A stretch of 5,244 bases of DNA, taken from NCBI GenBank assembly GCA_023379515.1, contig JAMCQQ010000248.1, forward strand, positions 1 to 5,244. The letters run 5' to 3'. The notes below the pieces were generated by a model. That model saw only the letters and a list, made by a program, of their open reading frames with translations. It made no database searches and was not told where the DNA came from. Position 1 is the first letter of the stretch, and every line of letters starts with the position of its first letter. The DNA comes from Actinomycetota bacterium. GTDB lineage: Bacteria > Actinomycetota > Humimicrobiia > Humimicrobiales > Humimicrobiaceae. Made by a program: the position numbers and the translations under genes. Of the stretch, positions 4,871-5,244 are shown piece after piece.

Positions 4871-5244
4871 ATGAAAATAAAAAGCAGATTATTATTGACT
4901 ACATCAGCAGCAATATTAATATTAGTTTTTGCATCAGTAACATGGCTTTTATCCCTCACAAGCTGCAGCAGTGACAGTAGTAAAATTGGGGAAAAAGTAC
5001 AGGAAGTGCTGAAAAAAGGCCCTTCTGAAGTTGAAGATGCAGTTATTTGCAAAAATATTGATTCAAATTATGCTCCGATAGATCCTACGGATATTTTCCC
5101 TTCAGGAACAAAAGAAATACACTTATCGATAAAATTTAAGAATTTTACCAACAAGGATAACCTGAAGGTTGTATGGAAATTTATCGAAACAGGAAAAGAC
5201 ATAAGTACACAGGAATTCAATCCCCCCGACTCTGGTTCAGGTTA
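4871..5244 (+). CDS. Putative lipoprotein of unknown function, 5' part (cut by right edge)
   Basis: The open frame runs 124 codons from the ATG at 4871 to the window edge without a stop. It begins MKIKSRLLLTTSAAIL, a basic n-region followed by a hydrophobic stretch (about residues 7-28), then the lipobox LTSC with Cys 32. A signal-peptidase-II lipoprotein anchored on the outer face of the cytoplasmic membrane is therefore likely. A Ser-rich spacer and a short charged helix-like part (39-57) follow. After Cys 60 comes a strand-rich region, with DPTDIFPSGTKEIHLSIKF at about 71-89 and LKVVWKFIETGKDI at about 98-111. This alternating pattern suggests a beta-sandwich ligand or adhesion domain, but I do not recognise a family. 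The ribosome site is weak (AAGAG just before the ATG). Co-transcription with the PEBP gene is plausible. Confidence 0.8.
   Translation, partial: MKIKSRLLLTTSAAILILVFASVTWLLSLTSCSSDSSKIGEKVQEVLKKGPSEVEDAVICKNIDSNYAPIDPTDIFPSGTKEIHLSIKFKNFTNKDNLKVVWKFIETGKDISTQEFNPPDSGSG

Overview
The window looks like a chromosomal housekeeping region from an AT-rich bacterium. It contains no mobile element, CRISPR array or RNA gene that I can support. The left part is one leftward (minus-strand) gene series, read right to left from about 4270: inorganic pyrophosphatase (ppa), family-4 uracil-DNA glycosylase (udg), then tsaE, tsaB and tsaD of the t6A tRNA-modification pathway, and finally the beginning of groES, which runs off the left edge. 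On the right, two genes point rightward: a YbhB/YbcL-type PEBP protein, and a lipoprotein of unknown function cut by the right edge.

The order tsaE-tsaB-tsaD-groES(-groEL), with a CIRCE element (HrcA operator) before groES, is known from Gram-positive lineages and especially Actinobacteria. With the low GC and the family-4 UDG, I infer a low-GC, possibly deep-branching actinobacterial or related lineage. This is gene-order reasoning only. The rimI gene that often sits between tsaB and tsaD is absent. In its place is a non-coding gap of about 150 bp with degenerate tandem repeats.

Region by region: 1-124 is groES (5' part). 125-269 holds the groES ribosome site, CIRCE and a candidate promoter. 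270-1295 is tsaD. 1296-1447 is the repeat-bearing gap. 1448-2332 is tsaB, overlapping tsaE (2314-2889) by 19 nt. tsaE overlaps udg (2889-3674) by one base in TGATG. ppa (3699-4184) lies 24 nt upstream of udg. 4185-4387 is a very AT-rich divergent promoter region, with a near-consensus promoter for ppa and an extended -10 for the PEBP gene. 4388-4834 is the PEBP gene and 4871-5244 the lipoprotein.

TsaB, TsaD and TsaE act together. They transfer threonylcarbamoyl from TC-AMP, made by TsaC/Sua5 with release of pyrophosphate, to A37 of ANN-decoding tRNAs. A pyrophosphatase at the head of the series fits with removing that pyrophosphate, but Ppa is a general enzyme and the link is an inference. 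The most interesting detail is in Udg: its core is followed by a roughly 60-residue low-complexity tail that ends in QLGLF, which resembles a bacterial beta sliding-clamp binding peptide. I see no clear sign of an undescribed multi-gene system.
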